A stretch of 35,374 nucleotides of DNA from JBCBTJ01 sp039818665 (GTDB taxonomy: Bacteria; Pseudomonadota; Alphaproteobacteria; Caulobacterales; Hyphomonadaceae): the NCBI GenBank assembly GCA_039818665.1, contig JBCBTJ010000033.1, positions 1-35,374 of the forward strand. The letters are read 5' to 3'. Of the stretch, positions 28,325-35,374 are shown in pieces (position 1 is the first letter of the stretch; each line of letters begins with the position of its first letter). Both the position numbers and the translations under genes were made by a program. The notes beneath the pieces are model-generated. The model saw only the letters and a list, made by a program, of their open reading frames with translations. It was not told the origin of the DNA and searched no databases.

Positions 28325-31278
28325 GCGGCGCGCTGTTCGGTGCGGGCGGCGCCAAGATATGGACCGTGCCGCCGGGCGCGCCGTTTCTGCGGAGCCTCGC
28401 GCAGACGCTCGTCGCCGAGACGGGCCTCGCCGACAATCCGGCCGCGCTCGCCGACGCGTTGATATTCGTGCCCAACCGACGCTCTGCGAGAGCGCTGGCG
28501 GCCGAATTGTTCGAAGCGGCGGGCTGTAAGCCGATATTGACGCCAGCCATCCGGCCGCTCGGGGACTTGGACGCGGACGAGCCGTTTGGCGCTGATCCAG
28601 TCTTCGCTGAACTGGGTCCTGCGCTTGGCGAGGCGGAAAGGCTTTGCGCCTTGGCGCGATTGGTCTCGGCCTACTACGAAGCGCGCGGCGAACCTCTGCC
28701 TGCGCGATCGGCGTTGGCGGCGGCGCGGGAACTGGCGGGCCTATTGGACCAGGCTGCGCTTTCAGGCCTCGGCGATTGGAGCCGGCTGCCAGAGCTTGTC
28801 GAGGAGGCCGACCTCGCGGGCCATTGGGCGCAGTCGGTCGAGTTCCTGAAGATCATCACCGATCACTGGCCGGGCTGGCTCAAGGCGCGGGGCGCGTTCG
28901 AGCCCTATGATCGGCGCATCAAGGCCGCAGAAGCCTTGGTGCGGCGATGGGCTGAACGTCCGCCGCCCGGCATCGTGCTCATCGCGGGCTCAACTGGTGC
29001 GACGCCGGCGAGCCGAAAGCTGATGCGCGGCGCTTTGGCGTTGCCGGGCGGCGGCGTGGTTCTTCCCGGGCTGGACAGCCATGCGGACGCGAAAGCATGG
29101 GCGGGGATCGCCGAAGAGGCCGGTCATCCCCAATTCGCGCTTGCAGCGACGCTCGCCGACCTCGGCGTCTCGGACCCTTCGGCAGTGGCGGTTTGGCCTG
29201 GCGAGTCAGATGCCGATGCGGCGAAAGCGAGACGCGGCCTCGTGCAAAAGGCGCTGGCGCCGGCGGCGGCGACTGCGGATTGGCGCGCTCGCTTGGCGGT
29301 TCTGGCCGGCGGCGAGCAGGCGATGGCTGCGTTTACGCGGTCGGGGCTCGACGGGTTTGACTTGATCGAGGCGGCGGACGAGGCGGAAGAGGCGCTGTGC
29401 GCGGCCTTGTTGTTGCGCGACGCGTTAGAAACGCCCGGCAAGACAGCGGCGTTGGTGACGCCTGAGCCGGCCGTGGCCCGCCGCGTTGCGACAAGTTTGA
29501 AGCGTTGGGGTGTCGATTGCGCGCCGTCCGCGGGCGCGCCGTTGCTCAGAACGCCGCAAGGAAGCTTGATCGCGCTCGTCGCAGCATGGGCGCTGGACCC
29601 AGGCGACCCAGTCGCGCTCTGCGCGGTTCTGAAGCATCCCCTGGTCGAGGCGGACGCCGACGTCGCGGCGGAACTCGAAAAGACGGTTCTGCGCGGCGTC
29701 CGGCGCTGGCGCGGCTTGAGCGGGCTTTCGCGGGAGGGCGCGACCGGCGCCCTCGTCGCGTCGCTCGCAGCGAAAGCGGAACCCGCGGCGACGCTATTGG
29801 CGTGTAGCGAGAAAGTCGCAGGCGCAGCCGTCGCCGAGGCGATCGCCGCGCTCGCGGAGGCCTTGGCGGGTGATGAAGCCTGGATGGGCGCGGCGGGTTT
29901 GGCTGCGGCCGGCCTCTTGGACGACTTGGCCGCGTTGGGCGGCGCGCTCGGCGGCATAAGGCCCGCTGAGCTGAGCGGACTCCTAGAGGGGCTCGCCTCG
30001 GGCCGCATGGTGCCGGGCGAGGGCGGCGAGCATCCCCGGATTGCGATTTGGGGCCCATTGGAAGCGCGTCTTCAGAGCGCGGATCTGATCATTCTTGCAG
30101 GCTTGAACGAAGGTGTTTGGCCGGATCAGCCGCAAGCCGACGCCTTTTTGCCGCGGCGGTTCCGAGCTGCGCTCGGTTTGCCGCCTCCAGAGGCGCGCCT
30201 CGGGCTGTCGGCGCACGACTTCGCACAGCTCGCTTGCGCGCCAAGCGTTGTCCTAATGTCCGCCAAGCGGCGAGAGGACGCGCCGGCGGTGGCGTCGCGC
30301 TGGCTTTGGCGGCTAAAGACGCTGGCGCGCGCCGGCGGAGCCGCGGCGGCGTTGGACCCGGGGCCGGCGCGCGATCCGCGCCTTTGGGCCGCGGCGTTGC
30401 GCTCCGTCGCGCCGTCCGAAACGTGCGCCGAGCCGCGGCCGCGTCCGCTGGCGGAAGCACGGCCGCGGAAGCTCAGCGTCACCCGGATCGGCGCGTTGCA
30501 ACGCGACCCCTATGCGATCTACGCCGAGGCGATCCTGCGCCTTAGAAAGCTCGATCCGCTGGATGCGCCGCTTGGCCCGCGTGAGCGGGGCACGGCGATT
30601 CACGCAGCATTGGAGGCCTTTGAGGGGTCGAACGAGACCTCTCCCGAAAGCTTGGTCGAGAAAATTGAAGCCGCGCTGCTTGAGGCCGGTGCGACGGGCG
30701 CGGAGCTCGCCGCCCGCCGCGCGAGAGAACTGGAGACAGCCGATTGGTATCTTGCGTGGCGCGCCAGGCGGCAAGCTGATGTCGAAGACGTCTTGCTCGA
30801 GCGCTCCGGGCGGCTGCAGCTGCGCATAGGCGACGCCGATTTCGCGCTGACCGCTAAAGCCGACCGGATTGAGCGCCTGATTGGCGGCGGCGTTGCAATC
30901 GTCGATTTCAAGACCGGCGCGCCGCCATCGGACAAAGAAATCGCCGCTGGATTAGACCAGCAGATGCCGCTTCAGGCTCTGATTGCCAGAGAGGGCGGTT
31001 TTCAGGGTCTGGCTGGCGCCGAGACGAAGGCGCTGATCTATGTCGCCTACAAAGCGCGCCCGGAAGTCCGCCATGTCGGTGAGAGCCGGGCTTTGAACGA
31101 GACGCCCGGCGAACTGGCGAGCGCTGCGGAAGCGGGTTTGCGCCGGCTTATGACGCGCTTCGCCGACCCCGCCACGCCCTATCTCTCGGCGCCGCGCGCG
31201 CAATTCCTGAAGTATGAAGGCGACTTCGACCGGCTCGCCCGCAGGGCTGAATGGGCGGGAGACACCAGCGATGAGTGA
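28321..31278 (+). CDS. addB: AddB nuclease subunit of the AddAB recombination enzyme
   Basis: AddB partners AddA to process double-strand ends for RecA, the alphaproteobacterial counterpart of RecBCD. From GTG 28321 the product has 985 residues. Visible parts are FVPNRRSARALAAELFEAAG, an inactivated helicase-like core with LIILAGLNEGVWP and FLPRRFRAALGLPPPEARLG, and the C-terminal nuclease with RERGTAIHAALEAFE, then AKADRIERL and VAIVDFKTGAPPS (Asp/Lys motif). No Walker A is seen at the N-terminus, as usual in this class. The GTG start gives a four-base overlap (GTGA) with murU; GTG 28300 or 28309 are alternatives. It is followed by addA with an eight-base overlap. Confidence 0.93.
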   Translation: MSGALFGAGGAKIWTVPPGAPFLRSLAQTLVAETGLADNPAALADALIFVPNRRSARALAAELFEAAGCKPILTPAIRPLGDLDADEPFGADPVFAELGPALGEAERLCALARLVSAYYEARGEPLPARSALAAARELAGLLDQAALSGLGDWSRLPELVEEADLAGHWAQSVEFLKIITDHWPGWLKARGAFEPYDRRIKAAEALVRRWAERPPPGIVLIAGSTGATPASRKLMRGALALPGGGVVLPGLDSHADAKAWAGIAEEAGHPQFALAATLADLGVSDPSAVAVWPGESDADAAKARRGLVQKALAPAAATADWRARLAVLAGGEQAMAAFTRSGLDGFDLIEAADEAEEALCAALLLRDALETPGKTAALVTPEPAVARRVATSLKRWGVDCAPSAGAPLLRTPQGSLIALVAAWALDPGDPVALCAVLKHPLVEADADVAAELEKTVLRGVRRWRGLSGLSREGATGALVASLAAKAEPAATLLACSEKVAGAAVAEAIAALAEALAGDEAWMGAAGLAAAGLLDDLAALGGALGGIRPAELSGLLEGLASGRMVPGEGGEHPRIAIWGPLEARLQSADLIILAGLNEGVWPDQPQADAFLPRRFRAALGLPPPEARLGLSAHDFAQLACAPSVVLMSAKRREDAPAVASRWLWRLKTLARAGGAAAALDPGPARDPRLWAAALRSVAPSETCAEPRPRPLAEARPRKLSVTRIGALQRDPYAIYAEAILRLRKLDPLDAPLGPRERGTAIHAALEAFEGSNETSPESLVEKIEAALLEAGATGAELAARRARELETADWYLAWRARRQADVEDVLLERSGRLQLRIGDADFALTAKADRIERLIGGGVAIVDFKTGAPPSDKEIAAGLDQQMPLQALIAREGGFQGLAGAETKALIYVAYKARPEVRHVGESRALNETPGELASAAEAGLRRLMTRFADPATPYLSAPRAQFLKYEGDFDRLARRAEWAGDTSDE

Positions 31279-34200
31279 CGCCGTCACGCCGCCGGACTCA
31301 GACGCGTTCGAAGCGGCCAAAGCCGCTCAAGCCGAAGCGGCGGATCCTTCGCTCTCGGCCTGGGTCTCGGCGAATGCGGGCTCGGGAAAGACCAAAGTGC
31401 TGATCGACCGGGTCGCGCGGTTGCTGCTCCAGGACACGCCGCCGGACTCTATTCTCTGCGTCACTTACACCAAGGCGGCGGCCAATGAGATGTTGGAGCG
31501 TTTGTTCGACCGCCTTGGAAAATGGTCGATCATGCCCGACGCGCCATTGCGGACTGAGCTGGGCGCACTGGAGGGCCGGAATCCGAATGGATACAGCAAG
31601 ACGGATACCGATCGCGCCCGCGCCCTGTTCGCAAAGGCCTTGGAGACGCCGGGCGGACTCAGGATCGAAACGATCCATGCGTTTTGCGCCCGCGTACTGC
31701 GCCGGTTTCCGCTCGAGGCGGGCATGCCGCCTGGGTTTCGCGAGGTTGAAGACGACGTCGCCGAAGCGCTCTGGACCGATGCGTTGCACGGGGCCGTGGC
31801 GGCCGCCGCGCCGGAAGACTTGGCGCGGATCGGTCGAGACTCCGTCGGCGGCGACGCGATTCAGAGCCTTTCGGCTTTGCGGTTTGTTTCGGAAACGGAC
31901 GCCGAGCGCGCTTTTGGCGCGCTCGGCGAGAGCGAAGCGGAGGTCATCGAAAAGGCGATGGCCGCTGAGCTGCCTCGCAAGTCCTTGGAGGCGGCGCTCT
32001 CGGTATTGGCCGCCAGCGACAAGGGCGCGGATTGCGCCACCGCTGAAGCGGTCCGGGCCGCGCTCTCGGACGCGCCGGCCGCGGTCCGATGGCGCGCCTA
32101 TCTCGCTGCGTTTCGGACGGCCAAGGGCGAGTGGCGCAAGGCCAACCCTTACACCAAGGAGTGCTCCGATCCGATCGTAGAGCGCCTCTTTCAGATGAAG
32201 GCGGTTCCGGAAGGCTCTGAGATCATCCGTATGAAGGCGGTCGAAGCCGCGCGCAAAGCGGCCGCGGCGGCGGAACGGACCGAGGCTCTGTTGCGGGTCG
32301 GCTTGCCTGCGCGTCGTCGGTTCGGCGCCCTGAAACGGGCGCGAGCGACGGTCGATTTCGATGATCTGATTTCATATACGCGCAGACTTTTTACCGAAGC
32401 GGCTTCGGCGGCGTGGGTGTTGTACAAGCTCGACGGCGGGCTGACGCATGTGTTGCTCGACGAAGCGCAAGACACGAGTCCCGATCAGTGGACGCTGCTC
32501 AATGCGCTGGTCGCAGAGTTTTTCGCAGGCGCGGGCGCGGCCGAAGACGCCGAGCGGACGCTGTTCGTTGTCGGCGATGAGAAACAGTCGATCTACTCCT
32601 TCCAGGGCGCCGATCCAGATCGGTTCGTCGCGGAGCGCCAGGCCTTCGCCGCGACCACGCAAGGCGCCGGGCGGCCGGGAGCGCTGCCGGCGATGGAGAT
32701 GTCGTTCCGCTCGTCTCCTGAAGTTCTGCGCTTCGTCGACGAAGTGTTCAACGCGGCGGAGTTCGACACCCCCCCCTTTTCCAGCGCGCCTCCGGCCGAG
32801 GCGGACCTTGTGCGCCATGCTGCGCGCCGCGCCAATCAACCCGGGCTTGTCGAGCTTTGGCCGATCGAGCCGCCGGAAGAGGCGCCGGAGGCCGACCCCT
32901 GGGACGCGCCGCTTGATCGGCTAAGTCCGGTTTCGCCCAAGGCGCGCCTTGCAAGGCAAGTCGCTCTTACGGTCCGCGAAATGATCGACCGCGGCGACGC
33001 CGTCTGGGCGGAGAACGAAGACCGCTCTTGGTCTCGGCGCGCCATGACGCCGGGCGATGTCTTGATCCTTGTGCAGAACCGGACGGGCGGCTTGTTCGAC
33101 CAATTGATCGCCCAGCTCAAAGCGGCGGGTCTGCCGGTCGCGGGGGCGGACCGCTTGAAGCTGGCCGAACACATCGCGGTCCAAGACTGCCTGAACCTCG
33201 CCCGTTTCGCGTTGCTCCCGGAAGACGATCTCGCCCTGGCGGAAATCTTGCGCGGGCCGTTCGGCGGTCTGGTCGACGACGACGCGCACCTCTTTCCTTT
33301 GGCCTATGGCCGGGCCGAGGGCGAGACGCTTTGGGACCGGCTGCAGGCGTCGAGCGACCCGGCGCATGCGATGATCCGGTCGGTCTTGCGCGACGCGGTC
33401 GCGCGGCGGTCATTGCCGCCCTTCGAGTTTTTCTCAACGCTGCTGGAGAGCCCGTCCTTCGATGGCGCGACGGGATGGGACCGGCTGACGGCGCGGCTTG
33501 GGCCGCCGGCGCTTGATCCCGTGGAGGCGCTGCTCGCCAAGGCGCTTTCGCATGACGCCGCCGGGCCCTCCTCGCTGCAAATTTTCGTCGCCGGCATGGA
33601 GCGGGACGAGAGCGAGATCAAACGCGACCTCGCCGCGCCGGACGGGGCGGTGCGGGTGATGACGGTTCATGGCGCGAAAGGCCTGCAATCGCCGGTCGTG
33701 ATTCTGCCGGACACGACGCGACCGCCGAAGGGGAGCGCGGGCGCGCTGTTCCACGTGGACGGCGCCTTGGTCTGGTCTCCCACGGCGGCCGACGACACGG
33801 ACGAGATCGCGGCGGCGCGCCAGGGGGCGACCGCGAAATCTGCGGCGGAGCATCGGCGGCTGCTCTATGTGGCGCTGACCCGGGCGCAAGATCGGTTGGT
33901 GATTTGCGGGTCCTGGCATGGACGCCGGCCAAGCGAGCGCGGCGGGGCGGTCGGGTTTTCGCCTATGTCGTGGTACGGTTTGTGCCGCGCGGGGATGGAG
34001 CGGCTCGGCGTCGAGGGGCTCGCCCGGTTCGGGGCGCCGCCGCCGCAGTTGATCGGCGATGTGCGCGAAGCCGCGGCCGCCGACACGCCGGCATGGCTCC
34101 GCGCGCCCGCTCCGAAAGAGCCCGCGCTTCGCCGCTTCGCCGCGCCATCGGCGCTTTTCAAGGACGAAACGCGCGGTGCGGCGCCGTTCGCGCCCGGACG

Positions 34201-34726
34201 GGCGCAGCGCTTGGCGCGGGGTCGGCTGATCCACGGACTGCTGCAGCACTTGCCCGAGCTGCCCGAAACCGAACGCGAGGCCGCGGGCCGCGCTTACCTC
34301 GCTCGCGAGACCGAGTTTTCAGACGAGGCGCGGGCGGAGATGCTCGCCGCGGCGCTCGGCGTGCTCGAAGATTTATCATTCGCCGAGGTGTTCGCGCCGG
34401 GCGGGCGGGCCGAGGCCGCCGTGGTCGGCGCGGCGCCGGGCTTGCCGAACGGGATGGTGATCAATGGACGGGTCGATCGGCTCGTGGTGACCGACGCGTC
34501 CGTTCTGATCGTCGACTATAAGACCGACCGGCCGCCGCCAGCGAACCCGGGCCGTGTGGGGCGGGCCTATCTGGCGCAGATGGCCGCCTATCGCGCGGTA
34601 TTGAGGGAAGCTTATCCGGGCCGGGAGGTCCGGTGCGCCCTCGTATGGACAGACGGGCCGAAACTGATGGCTTTGCCGGACGCGCTGCTCGATGAGATTT
34701 TCTCAACAGTCGCTGAGCCTGGTTGA
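31271..34726 (+). CDS. addA: AddA helicase-nuclease subunit of AddAB
   Basis: The 1151-residue protein is a UvrD-like SF1 helicase joined to a RecB-like nuclease. Motifs in order: Walker A SANAGSGKTKVL (Lys40), motif Ia SILCVTYTKAAANEM, Walker B HVLLDEAQDTSPDQW, motif III VGDEKQSIYSFQGADP, motif V VMTVHGAKGLQSPVVIL, motif VI LLYVALTRAQDRLVICG, then the nuclease INGRVDRLVV and VLIVDYKTDRPP near the end. It unwinds and trims broken DNA with AddB. The start at ATG 31271, inside the end of addB, matches the family N-terminus. The gene is intact and ends 52 bases before trxA. Confidence 0.95.
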   Translation: MSDAVTPPDSDAFEAAKAAQAEAADPSLSAWVSANAGSGKTKVLIDRVARLLLQDTPPDSILCVTYTKAAANEMLERLFDRLGKWSIMPDAPLRTELGALEGRNPNGYSKTDTDRARALFAKALETPGGLRIETIHAFCARVLRRFPLEAGMPPGFREVEDDVAEALWTDALHGAVAAAAPEDLARIGRDSVGGDAIQSLSALRFVSETDAERAFGALGESEAEVIEKAMAAELPRKSLEAALSVLAASDKGADCATAEAVRAALSDAPAAVRWRAYLAAFRTAKGEWRKANPYTKECSDPIVERLFQMKAVPEGSEIIRMKAVEAARKAAAAAERTEALLRVGLPARRRFGALKRARATVDFDDLISYTRRLFTEAASAAWVLYKLDGGLTHVLLDEAQDTSPDQWTLLNALVAEFFAGAGAAEDAERTLFVVGDEKQSIYSFQGADPDRFVAERQAFAATTQGAGRPGALPAMEMSFRSSPEVLRFVDEVFNAAEFDTPPFSSAPPAEADLVRHAARRANQPGLVELWPIEPPEEAPEADPWDAPLDRLSPVSPKARLARQVALTVREMIDRGDAVWAENEDRSWSRRAMTPGDVLILVQNRTGGLFDQLIAQLKAAGLPVAGADRLKLAEHIAVQDCLNLARFALLPEDDLALAEILRGPFGGLVDDDAHLFPLAYGRAEGETLWDRLQASSDPAHAMIRSVLRDAVARRSLPPFEFFSTLLESPSFDGATGWDRLTARLGPPALDPVEALLAKALSHDAAGPSSLQIFVAGMERDESEIKRDLAAPDGAVRVMTVHGAKGLQSPVVILPDTTRPPKGSAGALFHVDGALVWSPTAADDTDEIAAARQGATAKSAAEHRRLLYVALTRAQDRLVICGSWHGRRPSERGGAVGFSPMSWYGLCRAGMERLGVEGLARFGAPPPQLIGDVREAAAADTPAWLRAPAPKEPALRRFAAPSALFKDETRGAAPFAPGRAQRLARGRLIHGLLQHLPELPETEREAAGRAYLARETEFSDEARAEMLAAALGVLEDLSFAEVFAPGGRAEAAVVGAAPGLPNGMVINGRVDRLVVTDASVLIVDYKTDRPPPANPGRVGRAYLAQMAAYRAVLREAYPGREVRCALVWTDGPKLMALPDALLDEIFSTVAEPG

Positions 34727-34749
34727 TCATCGGCCCAAGTCTCTATCTT
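34723..34749 (+). promoter_or_regulatory. Candidate trxA promoter
   Basis: Across the addA stop, TTGATC (34723-34728) and TATCTT (34744-34749) form a sigma-70-like pair with a short 15-base spacer, 30 bases before the trxA ATG. A private promoter for thioredoxin would be sensible, since it is needed in far larger amounts than AddA. The match is only moderate. Confidence 0.3.
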
Positions 34750-34778
34750 GTGGAACAGCGAAACAAAGGAGGCGCGAC

Positions 34779-35099
34779 ATGGCCGCCGAGAATATCACCG
34801 ATGACGATTTCGACGCCGCCGTCACGGCCAGCGACGTGCCGGTGGTCGTCGATTTCTGGGCCGAATGGTGCGGACCCTGCAAGCAGATGTCGCCGCATCT
34901 TGAGGCGGTGGCCGACGAGCTGTCGGGCAAAGTGAAAGTCGCCAAGATCAATGTCGACGAGAACCCGATGAGCGCCTCGAAATACGGCGTGCGGGGCCTG
35001 CCGACCCTGATGATGTTCAAAGACGGCAAAGTCGCCGCCACGCACCTCGGCGCGATGTCGAAACAACGCATCGCCGAATGGATCAAAGAGAGCGCGTAA
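34779..35099 (+). CDS. trxA: Thioredoxin
   Basis: The 106-residue cytoplasmic redox protein has active site Cys31-Gly-Pro-Cys34 within VVDFWAEWCGPCKQMSPHLE. It also has the structural Asp24, the cis-proline loop YGVRGLPTLMMFKDGK and a normal C-terminal helix. It reduces disulfides in ribonucleotide reductase and other targets with NADPH via thioredoxin reductase. The start is set by an excellent Shine-Dalgarno AAGGAGG (34766-34772), six bases before the ATG. It follows addA, a common alphaproteobacterial order, and is closed by an intrinsic terminator. Confidence 0.97.
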   Translation: MAAENITDDDFDAAVTASDVPVVVDFWAEWCGPCKQMSPHLEAVADELSGKVKVAKINVDENPMSASKYGVRGLPTLMMFKDGKVAATHLGAMSKQRIAEWIKESA

Positions 35100-35122
35100 G
35101 ACCGCGGGATCTTGTCTGAATG

Positions 35123-35163
35123 AAGCGCCCTCGAGCCCGTTGGTTCGGGGGCGTTTTATTTGA
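35123..35163 (+). terminator. Intrinsic terminator after trxA
   Basis: A 12-pair stem (35126-35137 with 35142-35153, including two G-T pairs) closes a four-base loop and is followed by TTTTATTT. It ends the addA-trxA transcription unit, 27 bases after the trxA stop, and is the clearest terminator in the window. Confidence 0.9.
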
Positions 35164-35374
35164 TCAGGCGCGGATCCTCGCTGCGCCGGGGAGTCCTCTG
35201 ATTTGCTCGCCGCTGTTCGAGGCTTCGCCTCGGCGGCTGCGCCTGCGCGTTGCTTGTGGGGGGCTTTGCGTCGCGGGCTTTGGAGCCCTCACCTCCCATT
35301 CCCCGCTGGCGCGGCGAACGGGTCCCTCCTCTCCCCGAGGGAGAGGGGTTTGGCGCGGATTTCGGGGCCTGGTC
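35164..35374. repeat. Non-coding tail with short palindromic repeats
   Basis: No gene is supported here. Two perfect hairpins are visible: CGAGGC-TTC-GCCTCG (35218-35232) and CCTCTCCC-CGA-GGGAGAGG (35328-35346). The second resembles the CTCTCCC/GGGAGAG intergenic palindromes scattered through many GC-rich proteobacterial genomes. Only one copy of each is in the window, so repetition elsewhere is inferred. Confidence 0.5.

Overview
The window is GC-rich and looks like chromosomal DNA of an alphaproteobacterium. I would place it near the Caulobacterales/Maricaulales/Parvularculales, by inference only. The support is a DUF3576 lipoprotein next to leuS, a CenR-type response regulator, an AddAB rather than RecBCD system, an atpHAGDC operon without the Fo genes, priA/xerC next to atp, and a tsaE-amgK-murU-addB-addA-trxA run. 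No rRNA, tRNA, CRISPR, transposase or phage gene was seen. Almost everything is housekeeping and tightly packed, with several overlapping starts and stops. No stretch of more than 300 bases lacks a gene.

Layout. 1-653: a fold-back inverted repeat truncates leuS just after its start; the DUF3576 lipoprotein lies upstream of leuS. 757-5852: porin, a small NtrZ-like periplasmic protein, a ThiE/TenI-like protein, the PLP-binding protein YggS, an L,D-transpeptidase-like protein, a CenR-like regulator and a crotonase. 5849-8970: XerC and, divergently, PriA. 9160-15568: the F1 ATP synthase operon (delta, alpha, gamma, beta, epsilon), interrupted by a membrane acyltransferase gene. Its beta-subunit reading frame carries an unusual in-frame 5' extension of 118 codons. 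15576-20322 (minus strand): a complete three-component CYP153-type P450 system (P450, reductase, 2Fe-2S ferredoxin) with an acyl-CoA thioesterase-like gene and a beta-propeller lipoprotein. 20458-24815: an ABC exporter and a DUF1800/DUF1501 secreted pair. 24936-35099: a seven-gene plus-strand run of a cystathionine gamma-lyase-like enzyme, TsaE, AmgK, MurU, AddB, AddA and thioredoxin, closed by a clear intrinsic terminator. 35164-35374 holds only short palindromic intergenic repeats.

The most unusual object is atpD. The open frame starts at 13376 with a small domain bearing two CxxC motifs, continues through an Ala/Pro/Lys-rich linker, and runs without a stop into a complete beta subunit. The canonical beta start at 13730 keeps its own strong Shine-Dalgarno sequence. 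The locus could therefore make a 593-residue fusion, a normal 475-residue beta, or both. With the acyltransferase inserted just upstream, the atpG-atpD junction appears to have been remodelled. Second in interest are the CYP153 cluster with an internal palindrome, and the fold-back repeat at the window edge, which may be an assembly or library artefact.
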